Shown: piece after piece, positions 18,701 through 26,602 of the stretch
How positions within the stretch are numbered: the stretch's first letter is position 1
Layout: each line of letters opens with the position of its first letter
Assembly: GCF_039540405.1 (NCBI RefSeq)
Contig: NZ_BAABEY010000020.1
Span: forward strand, 124,001-188,000
DNA length: 64,000 bases
Reading direction: 5' to 3'
Source: Ravibacter arvi
GTDB taxonomy: Bacteria > Bacteroidota > Bacteroidia > Cytophagales > Spirosomataceae
Made by a program: the position numbers and the translations under genes
The notes under the pieces: model-generated
Told to the model about the DNA's origin: nothing
What the model saw: the letters and a program-made list of their open reading frames with translations, nothing else
Database searches by the model: none

Positions 18701-19553
18701 AGATAAAAAAGCGCCACTGACCGAACGCCGGAAAGCGATAGCCACGCTGTCCGGGCGCCAGCGAAAAGAATTGTCTGACCTGTTGCCGGCGCTGCTGGAC
18801 GATCCGGCTTTGCGCGAAGACGCAATTCGCGCAGTCGCCGCCTATGACCTGAATTCACTGGGGAGAAAGCTCCTGGATGACTACAAGCATTACAATGCCG
18901 TCGAAAAGAAGGAAGCCATTATGGCCTTGTCCTCCCGTCCCGGTTATGGCGGATTACTGACACGCGCCATAGCGTCGGGTGCTGTCCCCAAAAAGGACGT
19001 TCCGGCCTATGCTGCCCGTCAATTGCTCCGCGTGGTAGGCAGTGGCTTTGTGGAAGTATGGGGCCCCATTGAGCAGCAAAATACGGGGGTACACCAGGAG
19101 TATACCAAATACCGCAAGCTGCTGAGCGACCAGGCAACCGATAAGGCAGATCTGGCCGCAGGCAAACAGCTTTTTATCAATACCTGTGGACCATGCCACA
19201 AAATGTATGGAAAAGGCGGTGACATCGGACCGGATATTACCGGCTCTAACCGGAGAAACCTGGATTATTTGCTGGCCAATATTCTGGAGCCGAGTGCCGA
19301 CATCCAGGACGATTACAAAATGGTCGTCATTACCACCCGCGACGGCCGGACCTTTGCCGGAAATATCGCGGCTGAAAATAACCAGCAGGTCACCTTAAAA
19401 ATCGTGGGCCAGGCTCCGGCAATTATTTTGAAATCAAATATTCAGTCGCGTGAAGTTACACCGGTCTCCATGATGCCCCCCGGCCTTCTCACTACGCTTT
19501 CAGACAAGGAAGTAGTGGATTTGATCGGCTATCTGAGAAAGGCGGAAAAATAG
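15744..19553 (+). CDS. DUF6807 / PVC-type dehydrogenase / HEAT / CxxCH heme-binding fusion protein
   Basis: A 1269-residue exported protein. The N-terminal hydrophobic segment (LYSFSTLFLIIFLSLINW) is a signal peptide or anchor. Residues about 50-320 match the DUF6807 (PmoA-like) domain (YSPGHHPHQTGIYWGITRING). Residues about 335-720 are a beta-propeller of the putative membrane-bound dehydrogenase type found in Planctomycetes and Verrucomicrobia (GRLWIAENRDYE, WGPDGWLYG, NPWGIDYDAKGQLFI, IGPDGNLYVLDWHDAD). Residues about 760-1110 are HEAT-like repeats. The last 140 residues form the Pirellula/Verrucomicrobium-type heme-binding domain with one CGPCH site and DIGPDITGSNRRNLDYLL. It probably oxidises a sugar-type substrate outside the cytoplasm and passes electrons to c-type heme, but the substrate is unknown. 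It stands alone, followed by repeat cluster 2. Confidence 0.85.
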   Translation: MGIRLYSFSTLFLIIFLSLINWYARPVEPEAKNTLKAVKDDGKGTISIFREGRPEPILVQNALPDFRPFLHPLVAPQGGQVLTEYSPGHHPHQTGIYWGITRINGRDYFHNPRGDYWKRMSFSVTENEGEKVSWQTVYQLLDEKGEPLMTETQNWSFTIRDNKYVMDLEWQGDANQDLTFGKYDYGGLFVRMPWKQGMPGQVTNAARQVNQKAEGQPAMWVDLGLQYEGRKQADHIAIFDHPQNRGYPQVWRVDNQMGIGTAKARRGEWKLPNGTSEITRHQLIVYSGELNDVTMNQDWASFSGRGNTSELWKIAQEEGKAAKFLTPEDAVKSMTVKDGYQVNVWASEPLMTQPMAFCWDDRGRLWIAENRDYENRGNGFSNAGDSRILILEDTNGDGVADTRKVFAEGIAFPAALAVGFDGVFVGAPPNLLFIPDKNRDDKADEGQTEVRLTGWGIRDRHETLNSFHWGPDGWLYGLQGFATPSKVGKPVGKGKLYKGKDPYPDKIEVRDGVDINGGVWRYHPTKDKFEVVAHGFSNPWGIDYDAKGQLFITACVIPHLWHVVPGGIYHRQGGQHFNPYVYSDIRTIADHSHRSAHGGARIYQSDAYPEDQKGRIFMANIHEHAVLSDILERKGSGFIGKHGDEFLMANNAQWVGFSMEIGPDGNLYVLDWHDADICGSDVLNKETGRIFRISPKKSLADNWKGRYEDLSAWSDLQLAELQANKSDWHTRRARVILQYRATQKAIDPKAVSMLQKAFSDRSNPDLRLKALWTLHVTGNLSQEELMRALQDQDEYIRAWAVQLLCEDNGNAKDLVTVLSKMAASDTSPVVRLYLAAAIQRLTPENRWGILEGLVRHEADNSDHNLPKMIWFGLEPLVADQPEKSIALAAGSRLALPANYIARRLLDAGKLNQLFGRFPVESPATKAMLEGIRDGLDTHAEVEVPGNWAALLKKLKGRDADVQALATEIGRKFGDNQANTALASVIKDKKAPLTERRKAIATLSGRQRKELSDLLPALLDDPALREDAIRAVAAYDLNSLGRKLLDDYKHYNAVEKKEAIMALSSRPGYGGLLTRAIASGAVPKKDVPAYAARQLLRVVGSGFVEVWGPIEQQNTGVHQEYTKYRKLLSDQATDKADLAAGKQLFINTCGPCHKMYGKGGDIGPDITGSNRRNLDYLLANILEPSADIQDDYKMVVITTRDGRTFAGNIAAENNQQVTLKIVGQAPAIILKSNIQSREVTPVSMMPPGLLTTLSDKEVVDLIGYLRKAEK

Positions 19554-19558
19554 CGGTA

Positions 19559-20213
19559 CCGTCATCCCGTAGCGGAGGGATCTCCCGGTCCTAACAGGAG
19601 GTCCCTCCGCTACGGTACCATTGACAACAACAGGTTTGGCGCCGCACCAACCGGAGGGTCATCCCGACCGCAGTGGAGGGATCTCCCGCTCCCAGTACCC
19701 AATCCCTTTTACAGGACTTTTTATAACAAAAGGAGATCCTTCAGTTCCACTGCGTTCCATTCAGGATGACCATCCGGCAGATGCGCTACCATTGACAACA
19801 ATAGGTTTGGCGCCGCTCCAACCGGAGGGTCATCCCGACCGCAGTGGAGGGATCTCCCGCTCCCAGTACCCAATCCATTTTACCAGTACCCAATCCATTT
19901 TACAGGACTTTTTATAACAACAGGAGATCCTTCGACTCCGCTGCGCTCCGCTACCATTGACAACAATAGGTTTGGCGCCGCTCCAACCGGAGGGTCATCC
20001 CGACCGCAGCGGAGGGATCTCCCGGTCCCTGTACCCAATCCCTTTCAGAGGGCTTTTTTATACCAACAGGAGATCCTTCGACTCCGCTGCGCTCCGCTTC
20101 AGGATGACCGTCCGGGTGGTAGCCTCCGGCTACCATAGACTTCCATTGACAACATCTATTTGTCATCTCCCCTACAAGGTGTTTTCGCAAAAAACTTTTT
20201 TCTCAGAATGACA
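19559..20213. repeat. REP/BIME-like palindromic repeat cluster 2
   Basis: Three long units start with GTCATCCCGACC at 19658, 19829 and 19994, in the opposite orientation to cluster 1, plus a short leading unit at 19559. The second unit lacks its closing GGATGAC and carries an internal duplication of CCAGTACCCAATCCATTTTA. The right end (20109-20213) has the palindrome GGTAGCCTCCGGCTACC and a tail with AAGGTGTTTTCGCAAAAAAC that recurs in cluster 3. It lies between the convergent genes ending at 19553 and 20344. Confidence 0.9.
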
Positions 20214-20267
20214 TGGCAATACGGCCAGAATGACGGCGCTTATAAACCGGATAACACCAGGCTCAAA

Positions 20268-20310
20268 AAAAGGAATGTTCCCGGGGTTCACGCCCGGGAA
20301 CATTCCTTTT
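20268..20310 (-). terminator. Rho-independent terminator of icd
   Basis: AAAGGAATGTTCCCGGG pairs perfectly with CCCGGGAACATTCCTTT around a 7-base loop, with a T-run on each strand. It is probably bidirectional and lies 34 bases past the icd stop. Confidence 0.9.
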
Positions 20311-20343
20311 ACATTTCTTTATTAAACCTTTACCAGCCCGTTA

Positions 20344-22563
20344 CTAAAGCTTGGCAAGTGCCGCATTAAACGTCGCGCTCGGGCGCATGGCTTTCTCTGC
20401 CAACGCATCTACAGGTGTATAGTAGCCGCCGATGTCCTGCGCCTTTCCCTGAGCATCGATCAGCTCCTGGGCAATTTTTGCTTCGTTTGCCGACAGCTCA
20501 GCAGCCAAAGGAGCAAATTGTGCTTTCAGGTCGGGGTCTTTGTCCTGGGCAGCCAGAGCTTCCGCCCAATACAAAGCCAGGTAGAAATGCGATCCGCGGT
20601 TATCAATCTGTCCTACTTTACGCGCCGGCGATTTATCCTCCGCAAGGAATTTTTCGGTTGCAGCGTCAAGCGTTTCCGCCAGTATCAATGCCTTCTGGTT
20701 ATACTGGGTTTGACCGAGATGCTCAAGAGACACAGCCAGCGCCAAAAACTCTCCGAGGGAATCCCAACGCAGGTAACCTTCCGTTACAAACTGCTCTACG
20801 TGTTTCGGTGCCGAACCGCCGGCCCCTGTTTCGAACAACCCGCCGCCATTCATCAACGGCACAATCGACAGCATTTTTGCCGAAGTACCCAGCTCAAGAA
20901 TAGGGAAAAGGTCGGTGAGGTAATCCCGCAATACGTTCCCGGTCACCGAAATCGTATCCAGTCCCTGCCGCATCCGCTCCAATGACAGCCTGGTGGCCGC
21001 CACCGGGTCGAGTATCCTGATATCCAGACCTGTCGTGTCAAACAAAGGCAGGTATTGATTCACTTTTTTAATAATCTCGCGGTCATGCGCACGGTTTTCA
21101 TCCAGCCAGAAAACAGCGGGAGTATCCGAAAGCCGGGCACGGTTTACCGCCAGCTTTACCCAGTCTTTAATAGGCGCATCCTTGGTCTGGCAGGCCCTGA
21201 AGATATCACCGGCAGAAACCGGCTGCTCCATGAGGGTATTTCCTTCTGCATCAACCACGCGGATGATTCCTTTCGCGGTTGCCTGAAAAGTCTTATCGTG
21301 TGAACCATATTCCTCGGCTTTCTGTGCCATGAGTCCCACGTTGGGTACGGAACCGATGGTTGAAGGATTCAACGCCCCGTTGGCTTTCATGTCTTCAATC
21401 ACTGCCTGGTACACGCCGGCATAACAGCGATCGGGAATCAGCGCAAGCGTATCCTGCAGCTTTCCTGCTGCGTTCCACATCTGGCCTGAACTACGGATCA
21501 TAGCAGGCATAGACGCATCCACAATGACATCGGACGGAACGTGGAGGTTGGTAATACCTTTATCTGAATTAACCATTGCCAAAGCAGGCCCGTCAGAAAT
21601 CGCCTGCAAAATAGCTGCCTTAACTTCAGCCTCCTGCGGATCTCCTGCCAGCTTCGCGTAAACATCGCCCAGCCCGTTGCGGGTGTCGACATTCAGCTTC
21701 CTGAACAGGGCCGCATATTTTTCAAAAACCTCTGCAAAATATACCTCAACGATCGCACCGAAGATAATAGGATCGGAGACTTTCATCATGGTTGCCTTCA
21801 GGTGAGCGGAAAACAGGACACCCTTTGATTTTGCCTCCGCAATTTGCGCCGACACAAAGCTTTTCAAGTCATCCAGGCTCATAACAGACGAATCAAGCAC
21901 TTCGCCGGCTTTCAGAGGAGCAAAATCTTTCAACAGGCTAACCTGGCCGTTTTCGTCGGTAAACTCAATTTTAAAGCTGGTAGGTGCGCCAACCGTTACC
22001 GATTTTTCGCTACCGTAAAAATCACCGGCGGACATCGCGGCAACACTGGTCCCGGAGTCCGGAGACCAGGCCCCCATGGAATGCGGATTGGCCTTTGCAT
22101 AATTTTTCACGGCTTTCGGAGCTCTCCTGTCAGAGTTTCCTTCCCGCAGAACCGGGTTGACCGCCGACCCGAGCACTTTGCCGTACTGTGCCTTAATGGT
22201 TTTCTCTTCCTCGGTTACTGCCTCCTCCGGGAAATCCGGAACGGCAAACCCCTTTTCCTGCAGCTCCTTAATAGCGGCCTTCAGCTGGGGGATAGATGCC
22301 GATATATTCGGCAGCTTAATGATATTGGCTTCAGGAGTGGTGGCCAGTTCACCGAGTTGCGCAAGCGCGTCTCCAATCCTCTGATCTTCCTTCAGATAGG
22401 ATGAAAAGTTGGCCAGTATCCTTCCGGCCAGGGAAATATCGGTCAATTCTACATCAATTCCTGCCGAAGCGGTATAAGCCTGGATGATCGGCAACAAAGA
22501 ATAAGTCGCCAGCGCCGGCGCTTCATCTGTTTTGGTGTAGAAAATCTTAGGGGTATTAGACAT
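20344..22563 (-). CDS. icd: Monomeric NADP-dependent isocitrate dehydrogenase
   Basis: Converts isocitrate to 2-oxoglutarate in the TCA cycle with NADP. The 739-residue length and the start MSNTPKIFYTKTDEAPALATYS identify the monomeric IDH family (IDH-II), not the 420-residue dimeric form. Family segments seen are RNGLGDVYAKLAGDP, FSAHLKATMMKVSDPI, SVPNVGLMAQKAEEYGSHDKTF and GGSAPKHVEQF. A TAGATTTG -7 box lies about 100 bases upstream of the start. It is a single-gene transcript ending at a strong hairpin. Confidence 0.95.
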   Translation of the reverse strand: MSNTPKIFYTKTDEAPALATYSLLPIIQAYTASAGIDVELTDISLAGRILANFSSYLKEDQRIGDALAQLGELATTPEANIIKLPNISASIPQLKAAIKELQEKGFAVPDFPEEAVTEEEKTIKAQYGKVLGSAVNPVLREGNSDRRAPKAVKNYAKANPHSMGAWSPDSGTSVAAMSAGDFYGSEKSVTVGAPTSFKIEFTDENGQVSLLKDFAPLKAGEVLDSSVMSLDDLKSFVSAQIAEAKSKGVLFSAHLKATMMKVSDPIIFGAIVEVYFAEVFEKYAALFRKLNVDTRNGLGDVYAKLAGDPQEAEVKAAILQAISDGPALAMVNSDKGITNLHVPSDVIVDASMPAMIRSSGQMWNAAGKLQDTLALIPDRCYAGVYQAVIEDMKANGALNPSTIGSVPNVGLMAQKAEEYGSHDKTFQATAKGIIRVVDAEGNTLMEQPVSAGDIFRACQTKDAPIKDWVKLAVNRARLSDTPAVFWLDENRAHDREIIKKVNQYLPLFDTTGLDIRILDPVAATRLSLERMRQGLDTISVTGNVLRDYLTDLFPILELGTSAKMLSIVPLMNGGGLFETGAGGSAPKHVEQFVTEGYLRWDSLGEFLALAVSLEHLGQTQYNQKALILAETLDAATEKFLAEDKSPARKVGQIDNRGSHFYLALYWAEALAAQDKDPDLKAQFAPLAAELSANEAKIAQELIDAQGKAQDIGGYYTPVDALAEKAMRPSATFNAALAKL

Positions 22564-22971
22564 AATACAATCTTTTATGTAGAAATGGTAAAAACGACCA
22601 GGTAAAAAGGAAACCTTGCCCTCCCCGCCGGATTACTTTCTGGCGGGCCGGAACGGCGCGCAAATCTAGCAATTTTTAGGCGGTATGAGAAGGCCCCGAA
22701 CAGTTAAAATTCGACAAAACAAAGGCTTACCCCGAAGAGCTGACCCGCTATCCAGAATATCATTGTCTTCAGATCACATACTCAACCTTTCTGTCAGTGC
22801 ACGGCGGCAGGCGTGGTGTGGCGTCATTTTCTCCCGGACAATTTGTCCTATTTAGCAGCGATTCCGCCCTGTTTATCTGCCAAATCGAGCTATAAAGCCG
22901 CGTGGCATAGATTTTTTCCCTTACGGCTTTCTCAAGCGTTCATTCATCACACAACCCTAAAAATAAAAACC
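22564..22971. promoter_or_regulatory. Divergent intergenic region: icd promoter and a 6+1+6 palindrome
   Basis: On the minus strand TAGATTTG (22661-22668) fits the -7 consensus for icd, but no -33 element is clear. On the plus-strand side GGACAA-T-TTGTCC (22836-22848) is a perfect inverted repeat about 125 bases upstream of the 67-residue gene and could be an operator. An in-frame ORF extension from 22813 into the small gene is not favoured. Confidence 0.4.
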
Positions 22972-23175
22972 ATGGAAAACTTAATGGCAATTCCGGAACT
23001 TCGTCATCTGACTCCCACCACCCGTGAACGCGCTGTGCTTCTTGCAAACGAGCTGATCCGCCAGGGAATTTCCACCAAGGATGCCGTTTCTCAGGCCATA
23101 CACAGCGCCAGGGACTGGGCCGTAAAAAATGTGAATCAAAAAGTTTGGAAACGACTTAAAAAAATGGGAATATGA
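22972..23175 (+). CDS. Small conserved-type protein, YdaT-like N-terminal motif
   Basis: A 67-residue, mostly helical, basic-ended protein (start MENLMAIPELRHL at 22972, following an A-rich leader). The segment RERAVLLANELIRQGISTKDA, then SQAIHSARDWA, resembles the repeat seen at the start of Bacillus YdaT-like proteins (xxKAIxIANxxIxEGxxxxxAIxxAxxxAxxW). That resemblance is from memory and of modest confidence, and the function is unknown. Its stop overlaps the next start in an ATGA, so the two genes are probably translationally coupled, which suggests a related job or simply shared expression. Confidence 0.65.
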   Translation: MENLMAIPELRHLTPTTRERAVLLANELIRQGISTKDAVSQAIHSARDWAVKNVNQKVWKRLKKMGI

Positions 23176-24104
23176 ATGTATACGTCCATACCCTGCTTCA
23201 GCAGGAATTGGTCTCACATCTTCAGGCGTCACTTAGCGAAAATCACCACCTTTCGTTCAGAACCAACAACTCTCCAGAAATCCCGGAGAGTTTTCTTTCT
23301 GCGCAAGCCATTCTCGGGAACCCGCCTTTGTCATGGTTCGAAACCAACCCGCCGAAAGGACTTTTGTTCTGGCAACTCGATTCGGCCGGTTTTGATCAAT
23401 ACAAGTCGGTCGGGACATCCGCCAGAGTTGCCAATATGGGCGACTGGTTTGCCTGGCCCTGCGCCGAAACCATAGTAGGCGGCGTACTATCGCTATACCG
23501 GGGCCTGAACAAACTGGCGCTTTTACAATCCAAACAAAAGTGGATAGGCACCCCGCTCCGCGAGGAACTCCATCTGCTTCATAAAAAAAAGGTGATGGTT
23601 TTGGGAGCCGGCACCATTGGCCTGGCTGTTAACTCTATCCTATCGGGTTTCGGCGCCGCCACAACACTTGTCGCACGGTCTGCACCACAGGCTTCGGTTC
23701 ATAGCCGGGAGGAAGCACTGAAAGTTCTCCCCCATTCCGACCTTGTGATCAATACCCTTCCGGGGGCAGCCGGCAAGTACGTCGATGCCGTTTTCCTCCA
23801 GGCCATGAAAGCCGGAAGTGTCTACGCCAATGTGGGCAGAGGATCTACCACCGACGAGGCCGAGCTTATCCGTTTACTCTCTGCCGGGTACCTCGGCGGC
23901 GCCGTACTGGACGTTACCGAAAACGAGCCGTTACCCGCTGACAGTCCTTTATGGGGAATGCCGCAGGTAATACTGACCCAGCATACCGGCGGGGGGCAAG
24001 CCAACGAAGACGTCGGGAAAGCCAATCTTTTCATTGAAAACCTTGGCAGGTTCGAGAAAGACGAGCCCCTGCTCCATGAAGTAGATTTGAAAAACGGGTA
24101 CTAA
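23172..24104 (+). CDS. D-2-hydroxyacid dehydrogenase (glyoxylate/hydroxypyruvate reductase-like)
   Basis: A 310-residue NAD(P)-dependent dehydrogenase. The nucleotide-binding fold begins at VMVLGAGTIGLAVNSILSGFG (GxGxxG) and is followed by HSDLVINTLPGAAGKY, NVGRGSTTDEAELIRLL with the catalytic Arg region, GAVLDVTENEPLPADSPLW, and LTQHTGGG with the catalytic His. The N-terminal third is divergent and shorter than in typical members, similar to the GhrA subgroup. It reduces a 2-oxoacid such as glyoxylate or hydroxypyruvate, but the true substrate cannot be assigned. It overlaps the preceding 67-residue gene by four bases. Confidence 0.85.
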   Translation: MNVYVHTLLQQELVSHLQASLSENHHLSFRTNNSPEIPESFLSAQAILGNPPLSWFETNPPKGLLFWQLDSAGFDQYKSVGTSARVANMGDWFAWPCAETIVGGVLSLYRGLNKLALLQSKQKWIGTPLREELHLLHKKKVMVLGAGTIGLAVNSILSGFGAATTLVARSAPQASVHSREEALKVLPHSDLVINTLPGAAGKYVDAVFLQAMKAGSVYANVGRGSTTDEAELIRLLSAGYLGGAVLDVTENEPLPADSPLWGMPQVILTQHTGGGQANEDVGKANLFIENLGRFEKDEPLLHEVDLKNGY

Positions 24105-24169
24105 ATCATTCGTTCAAACAAGCCGGTCAGCCGGATTTACCTCCTTTTGCATGTTCCAGTAATAGCCTT

Positions 24170-25324
24170 ATGACTACCTCCGAAAGAATCAGAAAGCGGT
24201 ACAGAGAAATTTATAATACATCGCCCCGGTTGTTCAGGTCACCCGGCCGCATCAACCTCATCGGCGAGCACACCGACTATAACAACGGGTTTGTTTTACC
24301 CGCAGGTGTCGACAAAGCCGTCTATTTTGCAATTGAAAAACGACAGGATGACCAGGTAGAGCTTTGGGCAGCCGACCTTGGAGAATCCTACCGGTTTGAC
24401 CTCGACAACCTTGCGCGGCCCCCTATGGAATGGCCGCTCTTCCAGCTTTCGGTACTGGACCAGCTAAAAAAGAAAGGTTTGAAAACAGGCGGTTTCCAGG
24501 TAGTCTTCGGGGGTGATATACCGGCCGGAGCCGGGATGTCGTCATCCGCCGCCCTCGAATGCTGTCTCCTGTTTGCCCTGAATGAGCTTTTTGAGCTGGG
24601 CCTCGACCGCATGGAGATCGTCAAAATGGCACAGGCTGCCGAAAACGAATATGTAGGCGTAAACTGCGGGATTATGGACCAGTTTGCCTCCGTCTTCAGC
24701 AAACAGGGCTCCGTCATCCGGCTGGATTGTCAGAACCTTGACTATACCTATTTCCCGTTTGAGCTGCCCGGCTATAGCCTGGTGCTTTGTGACACGACAG
24801 TCAAACACTCGCTTGCAAGCTCCGCATATAACACCCGCCGCCGGGAATGCGAGACAGGCGTGGCCCTGCTCAAAAAATACGCTCCGGGCATCGCCAGTCT
24901 TCGGGATGTGCAGATCAGCCTGCTTGAACAGCACCGCGACGAGCTGGGGGAAACGGTCTTCAGGCGCTGCCATTATGTGGTGAGCGAAATCCGGAGAGTG
25001 GAAGAAGCCAGTGAATTGCTTCTGAAGGGCGACGCAATTTCATTCGGCCGGAAGATGTTTGAAACCCACGAAGGGCTCCGGCACGACTACGAAGTGAGCT
25101 GCGACGAACTGGACTTCCTCGTCCGCCGTGCCCGCTCCATCCCGGGTGTGGCAGGTGCCAGGATGATGGGCGGTGGGTTCGGTGGCTGTACACTCAATCT
25201 TGTCCAAACCGAAGCCGTTGATGCCTTTGAAGAAAGTGTCAAAAAAAGCTATTTTACCACCTACGGAAAGGAACTTCCCTGTTATCGCGTACAATTGGAT
25301 GACGGCACCAGGGAATTAGACTAA
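24170..25324 (+). CDS. galK: Galactokinase
   Basis: Phosphorylates galactose to galactose-1-phosphate, the first step of the Leloir pathway after mutarotation. The 384-residue GHMP kinase shows the galactokinase signature GRINLIGEHTDYNNGFVLPAG, the ATP-binding loop IPAGAGMSSSAALE, and the C-terminal GARMMGGGFGGCTLNLV. A secreted aldose 1-epimerase follows 72 bases downstream on the same strand, which fits a galactose module. galT and galE are not in the window. Confidence 0.95.
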   Translation: MTTSERIRKRYREIYNTSPRLFRSPGRINLIGEHTDYNNGFVLPAGVDKAVYFAIEKRQDDQVELWAADLGESYRFDLDNLARPPMEWPLFQLSVLDQLKKKGLKTGGFQVVFGGDIPAGAGMSSSAALECCLLFALNELFELGLDRMEIVKMAQAAENEYVGVNCGIMDQFASVFSKQGSVIRLDCQNLDYTYFPFELPGYSLVLCDTTVKHSLASSAYNTRRRECETGVALLKKYAPGIASLRDVQISLLEQHRDELGETVFRRCHYVVSEIRRVEEASELLLKGDAISFGRKMFETHEGLRHDYEVSCDELDFLVRRARSIPGVAGARMMGGGFGGCTLNLVQTEAVDAFEESVKKSYFTTYGKELPCYRVQLDDGTRELD

Positions 25325-25334
25325 AAAAATGCTG

Positions 25335-25382
25335 TATTTTTGTGGTTGTCATTTGGATAAAAACTATCCGCAACCACAAAAA
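25335..25382 (+). promoter_or_regulatory. galK-galM intergenic hairpin overlapping a -7 element
   Basis: TTTTTGTGGTTG (25337-25348) pairs perfectly with CAACCACAAAAA (25371-25382). TATTTTTG at 25335-25342 matches TAnnTTTG, so galM may have its own promoter with the hairpin at the start of its leader. Alternatively the hairpin stabilises or attenuates the galK-galM message. Confidence 0.45.
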
Positions 25383-25396
25383 CACAATCCATCCGC

Positions 25397-26542
25397 ATGC
25401 GTAGTCTCCTTTTTATTTTGGCCATTTCCACCCTGGCCATGGGGTGTGCCAGCGAAAACAAACAAAATACAATGACCCAGCCTTCTATCAGCAAAAGCCA
25501 TTTCGGAAAAACACCGGGCGGGCAGGATGCAGATCTGTTTACCCTGACCAATTCCAACGGCGTTTCTGTAAAAATTTCGAACTATGGCGGTATTATCACC
25601 CATTTGTTCGTGCCTGATAAAAATGGCACGCTGGAAGATGTCGTTCTTGGGTTCGACTCCCTGCAATCCTATATTGATGGTCATCCCTTTTTCGGTGCAC
25701 TCGTAGGAAGATATGGCAACCGCATCGCCAAAGGGAAGTTTACACTTGACGGACAAACCTATACCCTGCATGTCAACAATGGCCCCAACGCCCTGCATGG
25801 CGGTAAAGTAGGTTTTGATAAAGTGGTCTGGGACGCCAAAGAAATAAAAGGCGACTCGGCGGTCGGCCTCGAACTCACTTACCTCAGCAAGGACATGGAA
25901 GAAGGGTACCCGGGTAACCTCCGGGTCAAAGTTACCTATACCCTCGACAACCACAACGAGATCCGGATCGACTACGAGGCAACCACCGACAAACCTACCG
26001 TGGTTAACCTGACCAATCATTCGTATTTTAATTTAACCGGCCTGAAGAGAGACATCCTGGCTCATGAAGTCACCATCAACGCCGATACCCTGGTTGCCGT
26101 AGACGATCAGCTGATTCCGACAGGCGAGCTGATCCCGGTTGCCGGCACGCCGCTCGACTTTACCACACCGCACGCGGTAGGCGAGCGTATAGACGACACT
26201 ACCGACGTGCAGGTTAAATACGGCGGCGGCTATGACCATTGTTGGGTGCTGCGGAAAAATAACGACGGTTCGCTCCCGCAGATTGCCTCCGTATATGAAC
26301 CGGAAAGCGGCCGCCTGATGGAAGTGTTCAGCACCGAACCGGGCGTTCAGTTTTACACAGGTAATTTTCTCGAGGGAGACGTAAAAGGAAAAGGAGTTAC
26401 CTATACCAAACGCTACGGGCTTTGTCTCGAAACCGAGCATTTCCCTGACTCTCCCAACCAACCCCGGTTCCCCACTACAGTACTGCGCCCTGGCGAAACT
26501 TATCAAACTACCACGTCTTACCGCTTTTCTGTAAAAAAATAA
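25397..26542 (+). CDS. galM: Aldose 1-epimerase, lipoprotein form
   Basis: Interconverts alpha and beta anomers of galactose or glucose. The 381-residue protein starts with a lipoprotein signal (MRSLLFILAISTLAMGC, lipobox AMGC), so it should be anchored outside the cytoplasmic membrane, as with many Bacteroidota mutarotases. Catalytic motifs present are NGPNALHGG, VNLTNHSYFNLTG with the catalytic His, EPGVQFYTGNFLEG and CLETEHFPDSPNQPRFP with the catalytic Glu. It follows galK. Confidence 0.93.
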   Translation: MRSLLFILAISTLAMGCASENKQNTMTQPSISKSHFGKTPGGQDADLFTLTNSNGVSVKISNYGGIITHLFVPDKNGTLEDVVLGFDSLQSYIDGHPFFGALVGRYGNRIAKGKFTLDGQTYTLHVNNGPNALHGGKVGFDKVVWDAKEIKGDSAVGLELTYLSKDMEEGYPGNLRVKVTYTLDNHNEIRIDYEATTDKPTVVNLTNHSYFNLTGLKRDILAHEVTINADTLVAVDDQLIPTGELIPVAGTPLDFTTPHAVGERIDDTTDVQVKYGGGYDHCWVLRKNNDGSLPQIASVYEPESGRLMEVFSTEPGVQFYTGNFLEGDVKGKGVTYTKRYGLCLETEHFPDSPNQPRFPTTVLRPGETYQTTTSYRFSVKK

Positions 26543-26602
26543 CCTACCGACTTACCCGGCTCACCCGCTAACCGCCTGGCACGCTCAGTTTCGCAGTACC
26601 AT

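Noticed and set aside
19621..20211. Plus- and minus-strand ORFs of 79-98 codons in repeat cluster 2
   Set aside because: They translate palindromic repeat units only (PEGHPDRSGGISRSQYPI repeated).
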